DNA from: an uncultured Colwellia sp.
GTDB lineage: Bacteria; Pseudomonadota; Gammaproteobacteria; Enterobacterales; Alteromonadaceae
DNA: 9,588 nt
Reading direction: 5' to 3'
NCBI GenBank assembly: GCA_913020705.1
Contig: CAJWBY010000162.1
Location: 1-9,588 of the forward strand
Part shown: piece after piece, positions 6,379 through 9,588 of the stretch
How the letters are laid out: every line of letters starts with the position of its first letter
How positions within the stretch are numbered: position 1 is the stretch's first letter
Program-made: the position numbers and the translations under genes
The notes under the pieces: model-generated
What the model was told of the DNA's origin: nothing
The model's database searches: none
What the model saw: only the letters and a program-made list of their open reading frames with translations

Positions 6379-7401
6379 ATGAAAGCTACTATTAACGATG
6401 TTGCTAAATTGGCGGGCGTATCAATAAAAACCGTTTCAAGAGTAATGAATAATGAGACCTCCGTACGACAGCTAACACGTGATAAAGTCATTGAGGCGGT
6501 CAACGAATTACATTACCAGCCGAACTTAGCTGCGCGTAATTTAGCGGGTACAAAAGCTTACAGTATTGCTTTTATTTATGATAATCCCAATGCATATTAT
6601 GTGATTGATATGCAAAATGGCATTTTAGCCGCTTGTAAACAACAAGGGTTTGAACTTCTTATTCACCCTTGCCAAGCAAAGTCTGACCATGTACTTGAGG
6701 AAATCGGTGACATGGTGAGAAAGTCACGTGTAGCGGGTTTAGTGCTTACGCCTCCTTTTTCAGAAATGCCTGAATTCGTACAAAAAATTATAGACTTAGA
6801 TGTTGATGTCGTTCGTATAATGTCAGGAGATGTTGCTCCTGACGAATTAGCACCGTGCGTTATGGTAAACGATCATGCGGCTTCGGTGAGTATCACCCAA
6901 CATTTGATTGACTTAGGGCATAAACATATTGGTTTCATCGGTGGTGAAGCCGCACATATGTCAACGGTTGAGCGTTTACGAGGTTATAAGCAAGCCTTAA
7001 CTGACAATGGTATTTCTATTGATGAAAGATTAATTATTGATGGTGAATATTCTTTCGAATCAGGTGTGCATGGTGCAAAACAATTAATGTCCGAAGATGT
7101 TCGCCCTACCGCTATTTTTTCATGTAACGATGAAATTGCGGCGGGTTCATTATTTGCAGCTCGTTTAATGGGAATTTCAATTCCTGAGCAACTTTCTATT
7201 GCGGGTTTCGAAAACTCACCTTTCTCTCGTCAAACATGGCCTCGCTTAACAACAGCGAATCAGCCGAACCAAAAAATTGCGGAAGATGCGGCAAGTTTAT
7301 TAATTGCAAAATCGCGTAAACAAAGTGCTAACAACAGTGTTAATTATTACACACCACAACTAATTGTTCGTGACTCCACAGGTAAAATCACTAAAAGTTG
7401 A
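6379..7401 (+). CDS. LacI-family transcriptional regulator
   Basis: DNA-binding repressor of 340 residues, the standard length for the LacI/GalR family. The N-terminal helix-turn-helix TINDVAKLAGVSIKTVSRVM (4-23) is textbook. The hinge helix follows (PNLAARNLAG, 48-57; its leucine normally inserts into the central CG of the operator). From about residue 60 comes a periplasmic-binding-protein-like effector domain with VMVNDHAAS (161-169), GHKHIGFIGG (180-189), ERLRGYKQAL (198-207), SCNDEIAAG (248-256) and a final PQLIVRDST. There are no membrane segments. The start is the first ATG after an upstream in-frame stop. It is divergent from pgi over a shared palindrome, and the same palindrome occurs twice upstream of the TonB-dependent receptor. 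It is therefore the likely regulator of receptor, pgi and itself, with a sugar or sugar phosphate as effector. The ligand cannot be deduced from the sequence. Local operators make repression the most likely mode. Confidence 0.95.
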   Translation: MKATINDVAKLAGVSIKTVSRVMNNETSVRQLTRDKVIEAVNELHYQPNLAARNLAGTKAYSIAFIYDNPNAYYVIDMQNGILAACKQQGFELLIHPCQAKSDHVLEEIGDMVRKSRVAGLVLTPPFSEMPEFVQKIIDLDVDVVRIMSGDVAPDELAPCVMVNDHAASVSITQHLIDLGHKHIGFIGGEAAHMSTVERLRGYKQALTDNGISIDERLIIDGEYSFESGVHGAKQLMSEDVRPTAIFSCNDEIAAGSLFAARLMGISIPEQLSIAGFENSPFSRQTWPRLTTANQPNQKIAEDAASLLIAKSRKQSANNSVNYYTPQLIVRDSTGKITKS

Positions 7402-7405
7402 TTCA

Positions 7406-7450
7406 AAAAGCCAAAGCTTTATCTGACCTTCTAATTATAGTCAGATAAAG
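7406..7450. terminator. Stem-loop between convergent genes, probable terminator
   Basis: An 11-bp perfect stem (CTTTATCTGAC with GTCAGATAAAG) encloses a 12-base loop at 7417-7450, just after the regulator stop. On the minus strand a T5 run (7406-7410) follows the stem after six bases; on the plus strand there is no T run. It could end transcription from the Asp-box protein gene, and possibly stabilise the 3' end of the regulator mRNA. The spacing to the T run makes it less than canonical. Confidence 0.55.
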
Positions 7451-7503
7451 TTGAGCCCTAAAAACAATATTGAAATCCAGGTTTATCAAAAATACTCTTC
7501 GAA

Positions 7504-8607
7504 CTATTTCTTTCTGAACGAATAAATGCCAATTTTTCCCTCTGAACCTGCAGCCAAGAACATCATTTTGCTACTGGCCAAGGTATAAAAACCTTTATCA
7601 TCTTTTCCCCCTTGAGGGTTTTCTAATACCTGCCAAGATTTTCCTGAATTGTGTGATATATCACTACTTGTTTTTCCTGTAGCAATACAAATTTTTTGTT
7701 GGCAACTCATCGCTGAACGTAAACCATGCTGCCCTGCATTAACTTCCTTCCATCTGTTATCGCTAAAGGTAGCGATATTTGGATAACTCGCTGGTCGTTG
7801 CTCATAATCTCCACCAACAACAAATAATTGCTGTTGGTCATTTAACGCTAAACCATAACCACCTGAGGTATGTGTTTCAGAAAACAAAGGTACTGAATGA
7901 CGTATCCATGTTTCACCGAAATCATCACTACTATAAACGGACGCAGAAAAACCACCTGTTGTTAACCACGCCTTTCCATTTTTACCCACAATAAGTGTAT
8001 TACCACTTGCAGCAAAGGCCGCTTCTTTTTCAACTATTTTGGGTATTTTATTGATGTTAATTCGACGCCAGGTTTTTCCACCATCACTGGTTTTTTTGAT
8101 CACATAAAACCCATCAACAGGGTCACCCATTAACAAACCATTATTGCGATCCCAAAAAGCGATAGAGTCAAAAAAACCTTCTTTGTCTTTATTTTGATAA
8201 AGTAACTGCCAAGTATCTCCACCATCAGTTGTTTTATAAAGTACGGATTGCTCACCACTACCAACCCCCATAACAATCGCCGTTTGACTATCGAACAATG
8301 CAATGTCACGAAAGCCAGTTTTCAGTGGTATATCTACCGATTTATTCAGCCACGTTTTACCCGCATCTTGGCTAACAAAAACGGAGTTATTATTTCCGCT
8401 TACCCACAGTGAATCATTAATCATGGCGCTTCCACGTAAAGAAGGAGAGCTTGGTAGAACCGTATGTTGCCACGACGGTGAGTTATCCAAAGGAGTGCTA
8501 CTTACGATAGAAGAAAAAACAAGAAAAACTAAACTTAGCGATTTAATTGTCTTGTTTAACACATTACGAAATTTACACAGTGGAGCTGTTGAAAGAATCA
8601 AGCGCAT
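7504..8607 (-). CDS. Exported Asp-box (BNR) repeat beta-propeller protein, function unknown
   Basis: A protein of about 367 residues from the ATG at 8607. Five Asp-box repeats of the S/T-x-D-x-G-x-T-W type are visible: SQDAGKTW (79-86), TTDGGDTW (126-133), TSDGGKTW (173-180), SDDFGETW (227-234) and a degenerate SHNSGKSW (318-325). The segment FWDRNNGLLMGDPVDGFYV lies between boxes two and three. Such boxes mark beta-propellers of the sialidase/Ycf48/YVTN-BNR superfamily, but the fold says little about activity. No sialidase Arg triad or FRIP motif was recognised. A hydrophobic SLSLVFLVFSSIVSS stretch after a basic segment indicates export. The start is uncertain: the frame is open to a TTG at 8661, and a GTG at 8562 would give a tidy signal peptide (M-LNKTIKSLS...). 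None has a convincing ribosome binding site. It is convergent with the LacI gene and has no operator, so a link to the sugar locus is not supported. Confidence 0.85.
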   Translation of the reverse strand: MRLILSTAPLCKFRNVLNKTIKSLSLVFLVFSSIVSSTPLDNSPSWQHTVLPSSPSLRGSAMINDSLWVSGNNNSVFVSQDAGKTWLNKSVDIPLKTGFRDIALFDSQTAIVMGVGSGEQSVLYKTTDGGDTWQLLYQNKDKEGFFDSIAFWDRNNGLLMGDPVDGFYVIKKTSDGGKTWRRININKIPKIVEKEAAFAASGNTLIVGKNGKAWLTTGGFSASVYSSDDFGETWIRHSVPLFSETHTSGGYGLALNDQQQLFVVGGDYEQRPASYPNIATFSDNRWKEVNAGQHGLRSAMSCQQKICIATGKTSSDISHNSGKSWQVLENPQGGKDDKGFYTLASSKMMFLAAGSEGKIGIYSFRKK

Positions 8608-8661
8608 GATGATGATATATAATATTTTAATGACGGTAACCCTACTATTAGACACTTTCAA

Positions 8662-8815
8662 ATATTAAACAAGTGATAACCCTCAAATACTAGCCGTATA
8701 ACAAAGCAATAAAATTCTTAGCCATGTCAGTTGTAAATAGAATAAATTTCAGCGATAGTAGCTAAATATAAACACTTGTTTTAATACTACCTTATTTAAT
8801 AAATTATAGATTCTT
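8662..8815. other. Divergent intergenic region between the Asp-box and HDOD genes
   Basis: An AT-rich gap of about 150 bases that must hold promoters in both directions. One weak plus-strand candidate is TTGTAA (8730-8735), 17 bases, then GATAGT (8753-8758). None is convincing for the minus strand. No copy of the LacI-type palindrome is present. Confidence 0.3.
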
Positions 8816-9588
8816 ATGATAGAAGTTGATGAAAAAGTACTTGCTGATATCCGTCGCGGATTTTCAGTTCCTGCGCAGCCAACGTTACTGCTAAAATTAC
8901 AAAAAATAATGGCCGAAGATGAGCCAGATCTAAATATATTAGCCAACACTATTTCTCAAGATGTAGCTGTTGCCTCTACTATTTTGAAGACCATCAATTC
9001 ACCGCTTTATGGCTTAGCACGTTCCATATCAGATATTCATAAATCTGTACGCTACATTGGTTTAAATGGCATAAATTCATTAGTCACCAATACTTTAATT
9101 AAAAGTAGTTTTGAACAAAAAGATTGTAGTATCGCTTTAGAAGACTTCTGGGATAACGCAACACACATTGCAAATACCTGTGTACATATTGGTAATTCAT
9201 TAAAACAAGCGGTATCGAAAGACAAACTTTTCTCTCTCGGCTTATTCCATGACTGCGGCATTCCCGTCATGGCAATGAAATATAAAGATTACAATGACAC
9301 CTATGAGTTAGCTTATAACACCCCAAGTAAAACCCTTCCGGTTATTGAAAGTGAAGCTTATGGTGTTAGCCATGCAACAATAGGTTATTACGTTGCATCA
9401 TCTTGGCGGTTACCTAAGGATATTTGCCAATTAATACTCTCTCATCATGACCGCGAATTTCTCAACCTAAAGGGATCCCGTGTTCAAAAATTCTATTATG
9501 CGATCTTAAAATTGGCTGAAAACATCGTCCATAACCATAAGCACTTTCGTGACAGTGCTGATTGGCCTTATATACAAGATATGGTTTT
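8816..9588 (+). CDS. HDOD-domain protein (C-terminus beyond window)
   Basis: Partial gene: 257 codons from the ATG at 8816, open at the right edge. The HDOD domain spans about residues 12-215: an opening FSVPAQPTLLLKLQ, then LANTISQDVAVASTILKTINSP and the RSISDIHKSVRYIGLNGI segment typical of the family. Next is LFHDCG with the His145-Asp146 pair, then a GVSHATIGYYVASSWRLP segment and HHDR near 210. HDOD proteins are a degenerate branch of the HD phosphohydrolase superfamily found in bacterial signalling. Most lack the full metal-binding set and act as regulatory or scaffold domains rather than phosphodiesterases, often near c-di-GMP, chemotaxis or stress pathways. Nothing precedes the HDOD domain; whether another domain follows cannot be seen. 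No clear Shine-Dalgarno sequence precedes the ATG, but an in-frame stop lies close upstream, so this is the first possible ATG. It is divergent from the Asp-box gene, with no visible tie to the sugar regulon. Confidence 0.92.
   Translation, partial: MIEVDEKVLADIRRGFSVPAQPTLLLKLQKIMAEDEPDLNILANTISQDVAVASTILKTINSPLYGLARSISDIHKSVRYIGLNGINSLVTNTLIKSSFEQKDCSIALEDFWDNATHIANTCVHIGNSLKQAVSKDKLFSLGLFHDCGIPVMAMKYKDYNDTYELAYNTPSKTLPVIESEAYGVSHATIGYYVASSWRLPKDICQLILSHHDREFLNLKGSRVQKFYYAILKLAENIVHNHKHFRDSADWPYIQDMV

Noticed and set aside
7779..8668. Plus-strand reading frames antisense to the Asp-box protein gene (7779-7994 and 8303-8668)
   Set aside because: They overlap the well-supported minus-strand gene with its repeated Asp boxes, and their translations look like shadow sequence without family motifs.
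8749..9270. Minus-strand reading frames at 8749-8949 and 9052-9270
   Set aside because: They are mostly or wholly antisense to the HDOD gene, whose domain motifs are clear; no supporting start signals or motifs.
9547..9561. Operator-like GACAGTGCTG near the right edge
   Set aside because: It is inside the HDOD coding region and lacks the second half-site, so it is not a palindrome comparable to the three operators.
1..9588. Mobile element, CRISPR array, prophage or defence system
   Set aside because: No transposase, integrase, terminal repeats, regularly spaced repeats or defence-protein motifs were seen in either strand; gene content looks like ordinary chromosomal metabolism and signalling.

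Overview
The window is AT-rich chromosomal DNA from a Gram-negative bacterium, most likely a marine gammaproteobacterium of the Alteromonadales (Colwellia, Thalassotalea or Alteromonas type). This is inferred from gene content: a large TonB-dependent receptor of the Xanthomonas/Caulobacter carbohydrate-uptake type, a neighbouring flavin-dependent tryptophan-halogenase-like gene, a LacI-family regulator and an HDOD protein. No mobile elements, CRISPR arrays, tRNAs or rRNAs were seen.

Layout, left to right. A flavin-dependent halogenase (minus strand, its C-terminal end cut by the left edge) lies downstream of an 887-residue TonB-dependent receptor (minus strand). A rho-independent terminator and a plausible separate promoter lie between them. 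A long AT-rich intergenic region follows. It carries two adjacent LacI-type palindromes just upstream of the receptor and the terminator of the next gene. Next is glucose-6-phosphate isomerase, pgi (minus strand), divergent from a LacI-family regulator (plus strand). One perfect palindrome between them overlaps the predicted -35 elements of both promoters. After a stem-loop in the convergent gap comes a secreted Asp-box (BNR) propeller protein of unknown function (minus strand). Divergent from it is an HDOD-domain gene that runs off the right edge.

The main result is a likely local regulon. The same GACAGC-GCTGTC palindrome occurs twice upstream of the receptor and once between pgi and lacI, and was noticed at no other intergenic site. 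The simplest reading is that the LacI protein controls uptake across the outer membrane (the receptor), entry of the sugar phosphate into glycolysis (pgi) and its own synthesis. The sugar is not identified. The halogenase sits next to the receptor, but the terminator and the lack of an operator suggest it is at least partly uncoupled. Its substrate is also unknown. The BNR and HDOD genes show no visible link to this regulon.
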